Assembly: GCA_964538625.1 (NCBI GenBank)
Contig: CAZIGH010000030.1
Span: 1-64,000, forward strand
From: JAEUHM01 sp964538625
GTDB taxonomy: Bacteria > Verrucomicrobiota > Verrucomicrobiia > Verrucomicrobiales > Verrucomicrobiaceae
Direction: 5' to 3'
Length of the DNA stretch: 64,000 bases
How positions within the stretch are numbered: the first letter of the stretch is position 1; the number at the start of each line of letters is the position of its first letter. Below are positions 50,369 through 59,653 of the stretch, in pieces. Under the pieces are notes generated by a model. The model was not told the origin of the DNA and made no database searches. It worked only from the letters and a program-made list of their open reading frames with translations. The translations under genes and the position numbers were made by a program.

Positions 50369-51244
50369 CTAGACGGCGCTGGTGATGACTCGCAGGTAGA
50401 AGTAGAAGAGTGGTGCAGTAAAGAGCAGGGAGTCCGTGAGGTCGAGCACGCCACCGATTCCCGGCAGGGTGTGGCCGGAGTCCTTGATGGAAACACAGCG
50501 CTTCAGCACGGATTCCGCCAAGTCGCCGGTGATCGCCGCCAGACCAATGATGGGCACCAGGATCAATCCATGCATCCAGTTCAGGGGCTCAAGCTCGCTG
50601 GGGAAGAAGGTCAGCATGATGGCCGTGGCCACCAGGGCACCCAGAAAGGCCCCGCCGAATCCCTCCCACGACTTCGCAGGAGAAATGTGCGGAATCATTT
50701 TGTGTTTGCCGATGAGGGAGCCGATGGCGTAGGCCCCCATGTCGGTGAACTTGGTCACCATGATGAGATACAGCATGAGGAACAGCCCCGTCGCACCTGT
50801 GCCATCGCCCCGGAAGTACATCAGCCTCACGATGAAGCCGAAGAAAATCACCGTATAGACTGTGCCGAATACGTTGGAGAAAATGCGCTGCAACGTCACG
50901 TCACCTTCCAGCTTGAGTCGGTAGGAGAGTACGAAGGCCCCTTGCACAGAGAGAGTCAGCGCCGCGAGGTCCAGCCACATGGGTGGCTCGGTGCGGTGGG
51001 TCAGAACATGGTAGCAAACATAAGCCCAGTAGCCAAGGCTGATGACCAGTCCCCATCCGTGAAACGGCCTTCCGTGCGCGTCATTCCTCAGCAGTCTGTA
51101 GTACTCGAATGCCGATGCCACTCCGAAGAAGGCCGCTATGGAGGCAAACAGCGTCTGGCTCTGCCACCGGATGGCGGCGGCGATGACTGCCCATAGCACG
51201 AGGGTGCTGGTGAGACGGGATAAGAAAGTGCGCGGCGCTGCCAT
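50369..51244 (-). CDS. cdsA: Phosphatidate cytidylyltransferase
   Basis: A 291-residue membrane enzyme forming CDP-diacylglycerol from phosphatidate and CTP. About eight hydrophobic spans precede the signature: ISPAKSWEGFGGAFLG, GDLAESVLKRCVSIKDSG and LPGIGGVLDLTDSLLF. The usual PGHGGxxDRxDS is PGIGGVLDLTDS here, so the conserved Arg is a Leu while both Asp residues remain. It ends four bases from the converging VanX-like gene. uppS and dxr, its common partners, are not adjacent. Confidence 0.92.
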   Translation of the reverse strand: MAAPRTFLSRLTSTLVLWAVIAAAIRWQSQTLFASIAAFFGVASAFEYYRLLRNDAHGRPFHGWGLVISLGYWAYVCYHVLTHRTEPPMWLDLAALTLSVQGAFVLSYRLKLEGDVTLQRIFSNVFGTVYTVIFFGFIVRLMYFRGDGTGATGLFLMLYLIMVTKFTDMGAYAIGSLIGKHKMIPHISPAKSWEGFGGAFLGALVATAIMLTFFPSELEPLNWMHGLILVPIIGLAAITGDLAESVLKRCVSIKDSGHTLPGIGGVLDLTDSLLFTAPLFYFYLRVITSAV

Positions 51245-51305
51245 GACTGGAGGATGCGGCGAGACGGGAGCGAGAAAGCAGAGATTGGCAAGCGGTCACC
51301 TCTGG

Positions 51306-52352
51306 TCACTTTTTCGCCGGATTCAGGTCGGGCAGTGGCATCTCACGGAACTGGTCAAACTGCCGCTGGATCTCCTCCCGGGCCGCTACGCCATCATGAA
51401 TCCACAAACCGTAACGCACACGCAGAGGCTGGGTCTCGCTGACCTCGATGGGTGACGCAGCCGGTGCCAGAGGCGGTTGCCCCTGCACTGGATCGGCAAT
51501 GACGTCCGGTATCAGTGAGGCTCCCATCCAACCATCATCGCGTACGTGGAATGGTGTGGGACTGTGTGGATTCGCAGGGTGATTCATGAGGGTGATTCCT
51601 GCAAAGCCATCTTTCTCATTGGTGATGCGCCCCGTGTAGTCCACCCAGTGCGCCGGTTTTCGGAAGACTTCCTTTTCGTTGATGTGCCCGTCACTGTTCA
51701 GGATGCGCCCGCCCCCGTCATGCACGCCAATGCTCTTCGCCATGCGCACGGCGATCATGCCGAAGAACGACGGCGCGATGGTGGCCACTTTTCCCTTTGG
51801 TGCGCGGAACTCGGAGTCCACCAGCAGCCACCAGCTCCGTGCACCATCCTGCGGACGCACCTCTGTGCGCCGCACCTCGATCAGCTGCACCTCTTTGTCC
51901 ATATCCCGAATCCAATGGTTCACCATGCGCATGGATGCGGCATCATCGCCGTCGGAGTATCCCTCCCTGGAAACTTCCACATTGATGATGCGGCCTTGCT
52001 TTTCTTTCTCGTAGTCCGTCCAGAAGTTTACCCCGTTGACATCCATGTGTGAAAGCCAGACGGAGTTGTGATGCTGGTGAGTCAGCGGATCATGGGGATG
52101 TCCCATGCGCGTGAGGTTCACCCCCTTGGAGGTCATGATGGGATGCCAGAATACGCGGAAATCTGCCGGATCGTAGTGGATGGCGGTTAGCTCCTTTCCG
52201 TCGAGCTGAAAGGATGTCATGTGATGCGGCAGCGGCACTGCTTGCACACGGGGCACCGGTTTGGCAGAAGCGGGGAGAGTCTCTGCCCACAGGAGCGGAC
52301 GGAGGCCCAGGACGATAAGACAGAAGAAGAAGCGCATGGACACGGCATTCAT
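51306..52352 (-). CDS. DUF6807 (PmoA-like) secreted protein
   Basis: A 348-residue exported protein of the group often labelled PmoA family in planctomycete and verrucomicrobial genomes, unrelated in function to methane monooxygenase as far as is known. A signal peptide (FFFCLIVLGLRPLLWA) is followed by HPHDPLTHQHHNSVWLSHMD with the conserved His cluster and FAGITLMNHPANPHSPTPFH. The His pattern suggests metal or sugar binding. It is divergent from a LacI regulator 101 bases away, so it may belong to the nucleoside/ribose regulon. A second ATG (52337) is possible. Confidence 0.8.
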   Translation of the reverse strand: MNAVSMRFFFCLIVLGLRPLLWAETLPASAKPVPRVQAVPLPHHMTSFQLDGKELTAIHYDPADFRVFWHPIMTSKGVNLTRMGHPHDPLTHQHHNSVWLSHMDVNGVNFWTDYEKEKQGRIINVEVSREGYSDGDDAASMRMVNHWIRDMDKEVQLIEVRRTEVRPQDGARSWWLLVDSEFRAPKGKVATIAPSFFGMIAVRMAKSIGVHDGGGRILNSDGHINEKEVFRKPAHWVDYTGRITNEKDGFAGITLMNHPANPHSPTPFHVRDDGWMGASLIPDVIADPVQGQPPLAPAASPIEVSETQPLRVRYGLWIHDGVAAREEIQRQFDQFREMPLPDLNPAKK

Positions 52353-52453
52353 ACGCGGACAGCGTGAGGGTTCCTGCCGAAACCACGTCGAAAGACATCT
52401 GCCAGCGACCTTGCGCATGGTGCCTTGCTCATCCACGCTGGTGAAAGGAACGC

Positions 52454-53479
52454 ATGAATCTCAAAACGCTGGCAGGCCACCTCGGCATCTCACCAAGCAC
52501 CGTCTCCCGTGTGCTGAATGGGCGGGGAGATGCGTTCCGCATCGCAAAAGCCACGCAAGAGCGGATCCTCAGGGAAGCGGAGTCTCTCGGGGTGAGGCCC
52601 AATGAAGTGGCGAGAAGCCTGCGACTGGCCACCTCGCATACGATCGGACTGGTCATCCCGGACATCTCAAATCCCTTCTTTGCCTCATTGGCTCGTGCAG
52701 TGGAGAGGCAAGCTCGCACAAGAGGATACACCGTGCTTCTGGCGGACTCTCAGGAATCTCTCAGCAGTGAAGCGGAGTGTATCCGCATGCTTGTGGACCG
52801 GCAGATCGACGGCCTCGTGCTCGCTCCAGTGGGGGGAGCGGCAGAGCATTTGAAGCGGTTGATTCCCGTCTCTGTGCCTATGGTGCAGGTGGATCGGGTA
52901 CTGACGCAGTTGCAGACTCCTTCCGTGGTGGCTGACAACTTTTCCGGGGCACGGGATGCCGTTCGCTACCTGGTGGAGTTGGGACATCGCAGAATCGCTT
53001 GCGTGCAGGGCAGGGAGGACAGCTCGGTCATTGCTGAGCGTGTACGCGGTTACCGTGCCGGACTCAAAGAGGCGAGTCTGCGATTCCGCAGCACGTGGCT
53101 GGTGGGTGGCGAGCATTCCATGCACGTAGCAAGAGAAGCGACACTGGCACTGCTGCAAGGTGCTGCGGCGCCCACGGCCCTGCTCGCTCTAAGCAATCAG
53201 TTGGCGCTGGGTGCTCTGCAGGCAGCCAGAGAATGTGGAATAGGGGTGCCTGAGCAGATGTCTCTCATCACCTTCGACGAACAACCCTGGGCCTCCCTGT
53301 TGTCGCCACCCCTTATGACCATAGCGCAGCCCGTCGAGCAAATGGGCGTCGCGGCTGTGGAGCGGCTTTTGGACGTGGTCGAAGCACCGTCCAAGAGGCG
53401 GAGTGGACCCGGATCGATCAGACTTCCGGTGCAGTTGCTTGAGCGGGCATCAGTCGGCCCGCCGGTAGGCATTGACTGA
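52454..53479 (+). CDS. LacI-family transcriptional regulator
   Basis: A 341-residue repressor or activator. The N-terminal helix-turn-helix reads LKTLAGHLGISPSTVSRVLN and the hinge helix VRPNEVARSLRLATS. Residues 60-335 form the sugar-binding core (IGLVIPDISNPFFASLARAV and later SLITFDEQPWASLLSPPLMT). It heads the operon for nucleoside/ribose use and probably senses ribose or a nucleoside. It also faces the DUF6807 gene across a short divergent region. Confidence 0.95.
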   Translation: MNLKTLAGHLGISPSTVSRVLNGRGDAFRIAKATQERILREAESLGVRPNEVARSLRLATSHTIGLVIPDISNPFFASLARAVERQARTRGYTVLLADSQESLSSEAECIRMLVDRQIDGLVLAPVGGAAEHLKRLIPVSVPMVQVDRVLTQLQTPSVVADNFSGARDAVRYLVELGHRRIACVQGREDSSVIAERVRGYRAGLKEASLRFRSTWLVGGEHSMHVAREATLALLQGAAAPTALLALSNQLALGALQAARECGIGVPEQMSLITFDEQPWASLLSPPLMTIAQPVEQMGVAAVERLLDVVEAPSKRRSGPGSIRLPVQLLERASVGPPVGID

Positions 53480-53516
53480 AAGTTGAAGCTATGCACAATC
53501 GTTTGCGCAAAACGAC

Positions 53517-54449
53517 ATGAAACTGCTTACCGCACTGCTTCTTCCCTGCTTACTGCTTTCCGCATGTAAGCCCGCATCCGAGAAGACCTCGACGGCAACG
53601 GGGAAGCCTAAGGTGGCGCTGGTCATGAAGTCTCTGGCCAACGAGTTCTTTCAGACAATGGCTGAGGGCGCCAAAGCCCATCATGTAGCGAATGCCGATG
53701 TTTACGATCTCGTCGTCAACGGCATCAAGAATGAAACGGATCTCGCTGAGCAGGTAGGTCTCGTGGAGCAAATGGTGTCCCAAGGTGTGCAGGCCATCGT
53801 GATCGCACCGGCTGACTCCAAGGCGCTGGTCACTGTGCTCAAGCGGGCGAGAGATGCCGGAGTGCTGGTCATCAACATCGACAACAAGCTGGATGCCGAA
53901 ACGCTCAGGCAAGCGGGGCTGGAGATACCATTCGTCGGGCCAGACAATCGATCAGGTGCCAGGGCGGTGGGCGAAGTACTGGCAAAGAGAATGGCCGCAG
54001 GTGACGAGGTGGCCATCATCGAAGGCGTCACCACCGCCTTCAACGGCCAGCAGCGCCGTGCCGGATTCGAGGATGCGATGAACGCAGCCGGAATGAAAAT
54101 CGTGAGCGTTCAGAGCGGCCAGTGGGAGATGGACAAGGCCAGCACGGTGGCGGCGGGTTTACTGGCGTCTCATCCGAACCTGAAGGCCATCCTTTGCGCG
54201 AATGACAACATGGCGCTTGGAGCTGCGGCAGCCGTGCAGGCTGCGGGTAGGGTAGGGATGGTGCAGATTGTTGGCTTTGACAACATACCGGCCATCAAGC
54301 CGTTGTTGACGGACGGCCGTGTGCTTGCCACCGCCGACCAGCATGGTGACAAGCTCGCGGTTTATGGCATTGAAGCAGCCCTCAAGGTCATCAAAGGTGA
54401 GTCTGCTCCAGCGGATCAGCAGACTCCGGTGAATGTGGTAGTGAAGTAG
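53517..54449 (+). CDS. Sugar ABC transporter substrate-binding lipoprotein (RbsB-like)
   Basis: A 310-residue periplasmic binding protein of the ribose/autoinducer-2 type. The lipobox LLLSAC makes Cys17 the likely lipidated residue. VALVMKSLANEFFQTMAEGA, IVIAPADSKALVTVLKRA, VGPDNRSGARAVGEVLAKR and VGFDNIPAIKPLL are typical of RbsB relatives. It lies 37 bases after lacI and 27 before the permease gene. Ligand is probably ribose or a nucleoside given the hydrolases and ribokinase downstream. Confidence 0.92.
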   Translation: MKLLTALLLPCLLLSACKPASEKTSTATGKPKVALVMKSLANEFFQTMAEGAKAHHVANADVYDLVVNGIKNETDLAEQVGLVEQMVSQGVQAIVIAPADSKALVTVLKRARDAGVLVINIDNKLDAETLRQAGLEIPFVGPDNRSGARAVGEVLAKRMAAGDEVAIIEGVTTAFNGQQRRAGFEDAMNAAGMKIVSVQSGQWEMDKASTVAAGLLASHPNLKAILCANDNMALGAAAAVQAAGRVGMVQIVGFDNIPAIKPLLTDGRVLATADQHGDKLAVYGIEAALKVIKGESAPADQQTPVNVVVK

Positions 54450-54476
54450 CCGTGCGTTGAATCCCCAAGCATCTGG

Positions 54477-55409
54477 ATGCCCGTGCGACGTCTCGCCGAT
54501 TACTTCATTCTGCTCGCCGTGCTCGCGGTGATGATTCTTTTGTTTGGCCTATTGAGGGAGAGCTTTCTGAGTGCGGCTACTTTGGGTTCGGTGGCGAACC
54601 GCATCCCAGCGCTGGCCCTGGTGGCTACTGGCATGACGCTGGTAATGATCACAGGAGGGATTGACCTTTCCGTCGGTTCCGCCCTCGGTTTCTGCGGTGC
54701 GGCAGTGGGGCTGCTGATGGCAGACTGGCAGTGGGGATTGGCGCTGGCTGCGGTAGTCAGTATTCTCTTGGGTATGGTGATTGGAGGAACAACGGGTGCG
54801 GTGAGCGTAAAGCTGGCGCTGCCTTCGTTCATCGTGTCGCTTGGAATGCTGGAGATCACCCGAGGGCTGGCCTTTTTGACCACGAACTCACAGACCAAGT
54901 ACATCGGTTTGGGGGTGGAATCTCTCGGCGCTCCTGTTGCCGGTCTGGTGGTCTCACCGGCGTTCTTTATCAGCTTGCTGGTTGTCGTCGCGGGACAGGT
55001 GGTGCTCTCGCATACAGCCGTGGGGCGGCATTGGATCGCCATCGGAGCCAGCAGGGAGGCAGCCCTCGTCTCCGGGGTGCCAGTGGATGGGCCACGCATT
55101 TTCGCTCATACGCTGCTTGGTGGCTTGACGGGTCTCGCTGCGGTATTCAACTGTTCGCGTCTTGGCAGTGCAGATCCGAATGCAGGGGTAGGTTTTGAGT
55201 TGAGTGCCATAGCCGCTGTGGTGGTGGGTGGGACTAGCCTGATGGGCGGGCGCGGCTCTGTGGTGAAGAGCTTCTTGGGCGTGCTTGTGATCGCTACACT
55301 GGAAGCGGGGCTCGTTCAGCTGGGCGCGAGCGAACCCATCAAGCGCGTGGTCACCGGTGCAGTCATCATCGTTGCCGTGCTGGCAGACTCCTGGAGACGG
55401 AAATCATGA
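54477..55409 (+). CDS. Sugar ABC transporter permease (RbsC-like)
   Basis: A 310-residue inner-membrane permease with eight to ten helices. The family signatures GMTLVMITGGIDLSVGSALG, near helix 3, and SAIAAVVVGGTSLMGGRGSV, the ATPase-coupling loop, are intact. It overlaps the first nucleoside hydrolase gene by four bases. The ATP-binding component (RbsA) that it needs is not in this operon. Confidence 0.93.
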   Translation: MPVRRLADYFILLAVLAVMILLFGLLRESFLSAATLGSVANRIPALALVATGMTLVMITGGIDLSVGSALGFCGAAVGLLMADWQWGLALAAVVSILLGMVIGGTTGAVSVKLALPSFIVSLGMLEITRGLAFLTTNSQTKYIGLGVESLGAPVAGLVVSPAFFISLLVVVAGQVVLSHTAVGRHWIAIGASREAALVSGVPVDGPRIFAHTLLGGLTGLAAVFNCSRLGSADPNAGVGFELSAIAAVVVGGTSLMGGRGSVVKSFLGVLVIATLEAGLVQLGASEPIKRVVTGAVIIVAVLADSWRRKS

Positions 55410-56398
55410 AACAGCTCCTTCTTCTAGCCTTCATGATGCTGCCCTTCCCGGTACTCTTCTCTGCGGAGCGGCCGAAGATCATCTTTGACACCGACATCAC
55501 GGGTGACGTGGATGATGTGCTGGCGCTTGCAATGTGTCATAGCCTTGCAGACCGAGGCGCATGTGAGCTTTTGGGTGTCACCGTTTCGAAGAACAACCCA
55601 TTGACTGCGAGTTTCGTGGACGCGCAGAACACCATGTATGGTCGTGCCGATTTGCCGGTGGGAGTCACCCGAGATGACAGGGCACAGCATCGCCAGAGCC
55701 GCTACTTGGAACTCGCCCAGTCCGGGCACTATCCTCACGATCTAAGGCGCAACGAGGATGCTCACGACGCGGTGGAGCTCATCCGCGAACTGCTGAGTCA
55801 GCAGCCGGACAGCAGCGTGACGATCGTCAGTGTGGGCATCGCCTCCAACTTGGCCAATCTGCTCACCTCACCCGGCGGGGTGGCTCTGGTGCGGCGGAAG
55901 GTGAAGATGCTATCGCTCATGGCCGGTGCCTTTGCCTACTGCAACGGGACCAACTACCATCTAGAGGCGAACGTCATCAATGGCATCGCCTACATGCAAA
56001 CGGTGGTGGACCAGTGGCCGGAAGAGGTCCCTGTGGTGTGGAGCGGCTACGAGATCGGGGAGGCGCTGCCCTTCCCACGCATCGTGATCCAGCGGGATCT
56101 CGACTACCGACTACATCACATCGTGAAAGAGTCTTACCTGCTTCACAGCGGGCCAGAGCATGACCGGCCCTGCTGGGACCAGAGCAGCGTCCTGCAGGCG
56201 GTGTGCCCTGAGCGAGAGTATTTTGGGCTTTCGCAGCCCGGTCGGATCACGGTGCTGGACGACGGATTCACTCGTTTCACGCCAGCGGGTAAGACCCAGG
56301 CCAGCAGACGAGATCGCTTTCTCACCATGACTTCATTGCAACAGGCACGTGTGCTCGAGGCCATCGTGCATCTTACCATCCAACCCCCCACACCATGA
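55406..56398 (+). CDS. Exported nucleoside hydrolase, copy 1
   Basis: A 330-residue protein that should split nucleosides into base and ribose. After a signal peptide (LLLLAFMMLPFPVLFSA) comes the calcium-binding Asp cluster FDTDITGDVDDVLAL (Asp28, Asp30, Asp34, Asp36, Asp37), the nucleoside hydrolase hallmark in a GDVDD variant, and LSLMAGAF. It is predicted to work in the periplasm. It is paralogous to the next gene and overlaps both neighbours by four bases. Confidence 0.88.
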   Translation: MKQLLLLAFMMLPFPVLFSAERPKIIFDTDITGDVDDVLALAMCHSLADRGACELLGVTVSKNNPLTASFVDAQNTMYGRADLPVGVTRDDRAQHRQSRYLELAQSGHYPHDLRRNEDAHDAVELIRELLSQQPDSSVTIVSVGIASNLANLLTSPGGVALVRRKVKMLSLMAGAFAYCNGTNYHLEANVINGIAYMQTVVDQWPEEVPVVWSGYEIGEALPFPRIVIQRDLDYRLHHIVKESYLLHSGPEHDRPCWDQSSVLQAVCPEREYFGLSQPGRITVLDDGFTRFTPAGKTQASRRDRFLTMTSLQQARVLEAIVHLTIQPPTP

Positions 56399-57360
56399 AA
56401 CACCTGCTCCTTCCTCTTCTTCTCTGCGGCTTGGCCCACGCCGAACCCGTGAAGCTCATTTTCGACACCGACATGGGCAATGATGTGGATGACCTCATGG
56501 CCTTGGTCATGATTCACAACCTCCAGAAGCGCGGCGCTTGTGAACTGCTGGCCGTCACGGTAACCAAAGATCATCCCCAAGCCGCCGCCTTCGTGGACGC
56601 CGTGAATACTCTCTACGGCTATCCGGATGTGCCGATAGGAGTGGTGCGGAATGGTGCAGCCAAAGAACCGGGCAAGTTCAACTTGCTGGCGGAGAAGCAT
56701 CCGCATGATTTGAAGAGCGGGAATGATGCACCGGAGGCGGTGAGCTTGATCAAAGACATCCTTGCGAAACAGCCAGACGGCAGTGTGGTGATAGCCCAGG
56801 TGGGCTTTTTTACCAATCTGGCCCGTCTGCTGGATGATCCCGAGGCCAAGGCGCTGGCGGAAAAAAAGGTGAAGGTACTCAGCTTGATGGCAGGAGCGTT
56901 TCAAACGGTGAACCACAACACGAGGCATCTGGAATACAATGTGAAGCTGGACATCCCCGCAGCGCAAAAGCTGGCGAGGGAATGGCCGACGCCCATGGTG
57001 TGGAGCGGCTATGAAATAGGCATCGCGGCAGCGTTTCCTCACTTGGTCATAGAGAAGGACCTGGACTACATGCCGAACCATCCGCTCAAGGAGGCATACT
57101 ACCTCTACAACCCTCCGCCACATGACCGCCCCACATGGGACCCCACAGCGGTGCTGTATGCGATCTATCCCGAGCGTGGCTACTTCGACCTCTCACCGGC
57201 AGGGAACGTGGTGGTGGAGGAAGACTCCGCCACGCTTTTCAGACCGAACAAGGATGGAAAGGGAAAACACCGGTTCCTGATCATGAACGCAGAGCAAGCG
57301 GCCCGTGTGAGAGAGGCCATCGTGCAGCTCTGTGTTGAGCCGCCGTCATCGCAGCGGTGA
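56395..57360 (+). CDS. Exported nucleoside hydrolase, copy 2
   Basis: A 321-residue paralogue of the preceding protein, with a signal peptide (LLLPLLLCGLAHA), the Asp cluster FDTDMGNDVDDLMAL, VLSLMAGAF and MVWSGYEIGIAAAFPH. Shared segments such as MVWSGYE and the ending QARV(R/L)EAIV show a local duplication. Divergence between the copies (GDVDD against NDVDD) suggests different nucleoside preferences. It overlaps the first copy by four bases. Confidence 0.88.
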   Translation: MKHLLLPLLLCGLAHAEPVKLIFDTDMGNDVDDLMALVMIHNLQKRGACELLAVTVTKDHPQAAAFVDAVNTLYGYPDVPIGVVRNGAAKEPGKFNLLAEKHPHDLKSGNDAPEAVSLIKDILAKQPDGSVVIAQVGFFTNLARLLDDPEAKALAEKKVKVLSLMAGAFQTVNHNTRHLEYNVKLDIPAAQKLAREWPTPMVWSGYEIGIAAAFPHLVIEKDLDYMPNHPLKEAYYLYNPPPHDRPTWDPTAVLYAIYPERGYFDLSPAGNVVVEEDSATLFRPNKDGKGKHRFLIMNAEQAARVREAIVQLCVEPPSSQR

Positions 57361-57455
57361 GTTTCTCCCGGCAGCGTGTTCTTGGGTGAACTGACGCCTT
57401 ACTCGAAACCTCCGGTGGCACCACACCATTCTGAAAGCAATCTGACAAGACTCCA

Positions 57456-58343
57456 ATGATGCACCCTCAACCCCGCATCGTCGTCGTTGGCTCGATGAAC
57501 GTGGATTACACTCTGCGGGTGCCGCACATTCCGTCTCCGGGCGAGACGCTCACTTCCAGCTCTATGCTCACCTGCCTTGGGGGCAAGGGAGCCAATCAGG
57601 CTGTGGCGGCAGCTCGCGCTGGGGCCTCCGTGTCGCTGATCGGCTGCGTGGGCAGGGATGATGCGGGTAGGAGTTATATCGAAGCCCTTCAATCCGAGAG
57701 CATTGATACCTCGGGCATTCTTTTCTCGGACAAGCCAACGGGTAGCGCTTTTATAGCGGTGGATAATGGTGGAGAGAACACGATCATCGTGAACCCTGGG
57801 GCGAACTACGCCATCGACGAGGCTCATCTGGACTCCCTTACGCACCTTATCTGCTCTGCTGATGCCTTGTTGCTGCAACTCGAATGCCCACTGAGCGTGG
57901 TGCGCAAGGCGGCGTCCATCGCCCGGCAAGCCGGAGTTCGGGTCATACTGAATCCCTCGCCGCTGCTCGATGCCTATTTGGCGGAGCGAATCGAGGTGGA
58001 TGTATTGATCGTAAACGAGGTAGAAGCAGAACGTGTCTCGCCTGACCATGACTTGAGGAGGGCCCGTTGCGGCGAGCTACTCATCACCCGCGGTGGTGCA
58101 CCGACCGTGCGAGTGACGGCGGCAGGCACGACGGAGCATCCGCCACCCACTGTGCAACCCGTGGACACGGTGGGTGCGGGGGATGCCTTTGCGGCTGCGT
58201 ACGCGGTGGCGGTTGCGACGCAGATGAGCGATCCCGTGGCATTTGCCAATGCGGCAGGGGCACTAGCCACGCTACTATCTGGTGCGCAACCCTCGCTCCC
58301 GAGGCGGTCCCAGATTCTCAAAGCCGCAGGGCTCCCCGGCTGA
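57456..58343 (+). CDS. rbsK: Ribokinase
   Basis: A 295-residue PfkB-family sugar kinase. VVGSMNVDYTLRVPHIPSPG at the start, LGGKGANQAVAAARAG for sugar binding, VNPGAN, and the C-terminal DTVGAGDAFAAAYAVA with the catalytic Asp are those of ribokinase. It phosphorylates the ribose released by the two hydrolases, in the cytosol. It ends the ribose operon; 47 bases further the metX gene begins. Confidence 0.93.
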   Translation: MMHPQPRIVVVGSMNVDYTLRVPHIPSPGETLTSSSMLTCLGGKGANQAVAAARAGASVSLIGCVGRDDAGRSYIEALQSESIDTSGILFSDKPTGSAFIAVDNGGENTIIVNPGANYAIDEAHLDSLTHLICSADALLLQLECPLSVVRKAASIARQAGVRVILNPSPLLDAYLAERIEVDVLIVNEVEAERVSPDHDLRRARCGELLITRGGAPTVRVTAAGTTEHPPPTVQPVDTVGAGDAFAAAYAVAVATQMSDPVAFANAAGALATLLSGAQPSLPRRSQILKAAGLPG

Positions 58344-58374
58344 TGGAAGCGCTTGCCAGCCGGTGGGGGGACGT

Positions 58375-58390
58375 GTTTCATGGCTGAAAC
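58375..58390 (+). other. Small hairpin abutting the metX start codon
   Basis: GTTTCA and TGAAAC pair around TGGC; the stem ends at the base before the ATG, where a Shine-Dalgarno sequence would lie. The dyad TTCA-TGGC-TGAA is also like a MetR-type operator half-site pair. Short and AT-rich, so chance cannot be excluded. Confidence 0.3.
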
Positions 58391-59587
58391 ATGGAATCAG
58401 ACATAGGCGACACGGAAACGCATTACTTCACCCTGGGCACTGCCCGGAAACCCTTTCGCTTCAGTTCCGGCGACGAGATGCGGGACGTGACGGTGGCCTA
58501 TGAGACCTACGGCACGCTGTCTGCGAAAAAGGACAATGCCATCCTGCTCTTCCATGCGCTCTCGGGGAGCCAGCACGCCGCTGGTCATACCGCCACTGTG
58601 AGCGCAGCGGGAGACCGGTGGACCAAGGACTGTCAGATCGGCTGGTGGGATGCGTTCATAGGTCCAGGAAAAGCCTTGGACACGAACAAGTGGTTTGTCG
58701 TGTGTGCGAACTACCTGGGCGGCTGCTACGGCAGCACTGGCCCGGCATCCATAAACCCCGCCACGGGCAGGCCTTACGGAAGCAGCTTCCCTCCGGTGAG
58801 GACCAGTGATGTCGTCCGGTCTCAAGCAGCGCTGCTGGACCACCTGGGAATCAGAAAACTCCACGCCGTCATGGGCGCATCGGTGGGGGGGCTACTGGCC
58901 ATCAACTTTGCCACCATGTTTCCCGAGCGTGTGAAGATTGTTGTGCCCGTGGCATCCGGTCCTCGCACCACCGTGCTTACGCGGCTCACCTTGTTCGAGC
59001 AGGTGATGGCCATCGAGAACGATCCGCACTTCAATGGGGGCGACTATTACGACAGGGAGCCGCCTGCTTATGGTCTGGCCTTGGCGCGCATGATCAGCCA
59101 CAAAACCTTTGTTCATCTGGATGCCATCGAGCGCCGAGCGCGGGCAGACGTGGTGCAGCGTGCAGACCAACTCTCATGGTTCCAGGTCAGGCACAACGTG
59201 GAAAGCTACATGCTGCATCAAGGAAAAAAGTTTGTGAAGCGCTTCGATGCGAACACCTACCTTCGCATCATCGACATGTGGCTGCGTTATGATCCGCTCC
59301 TGGATGCTGGTGTGGAGACTTACGCCCAGCTTTTTGAGAGGTGTAAGAAGGCGAGGCATCACTACCTCGTATTCAGCATCGACTCGGACTTCTGCTTCTA
59401 TCCTGAGGAGCAGGTGGAGCTAGTCTCTCACCTGGAGACAGCGGGAGTGAAGTGCATGCACATCACCGTCCACTCCAGCAAGGGGCACGATTCCTTCCTG
59501 CTCGAGCCTGAGCTGTACACGCCCCATCTGGTTCACACGCTGGAAGGGCGCTGGGGCCAGCGGGCGGATCGTGACGTGGTGGAGTGA
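58391..59587 (+). CDS. metX: Homoserine O-acetyltransferase
   Basis: A 398-residue alpha/beta-hydrolase-fold enzyme activating homoserine for methionine synthesis. ALSGSQHAAG forms the oxyanion part, the nucleophile is the Ser in MGASVGGLLAINFATMFPER, the acid is in SIDSDFCFYPEEQ and the base His in KGHDSFLLEPE. The elbow GASVGG differs from the usual GGSMGG, as in a subset of MetX proteins; succinyl-specific members exist, so the acyl donor is not certain. Confidence 0.9.
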   Translation: MESDIGDTETHYFTLGTARKPFRFSSGDEMRDVTVAYETYGTLSAKKDNAILLFHALSGSQHAAGHTATVSAAGDRWTKDCQIGWWDAFIGPGKALDTNKWFVVCANYLGGCYGSTGPASINPATGRPYGSSFPPVRTSDVVRSQAALLDHLGIRKLHAVMGASVGGLLAINFATMFPERVKIVVPVASGPRTTVLTRLTLFEQVMAIENDPHFNGGDYYDREPPAYGLALARMISHKTFVHLDAIERRARADVVQRADQLSWFQVRHNVESYMLHQGKKFVKRFDANTYLRIIDMWLRYDPLLDAGVETYAQLFERCKKARHHYLVFSIDSDFCFYPEEQVELVSHLETAGVKCMHITVHSSKGHDSFLLEPELYTPHLVHTLEGRWGQRADRDVVE

Positions 59588-59653
59588 GGAAAAAGTCCCA
59601 TTGTATCACTTTTGTTGTTTGGGAAAGCATTTCGCCTGCGTTGGTTAGGCCCT

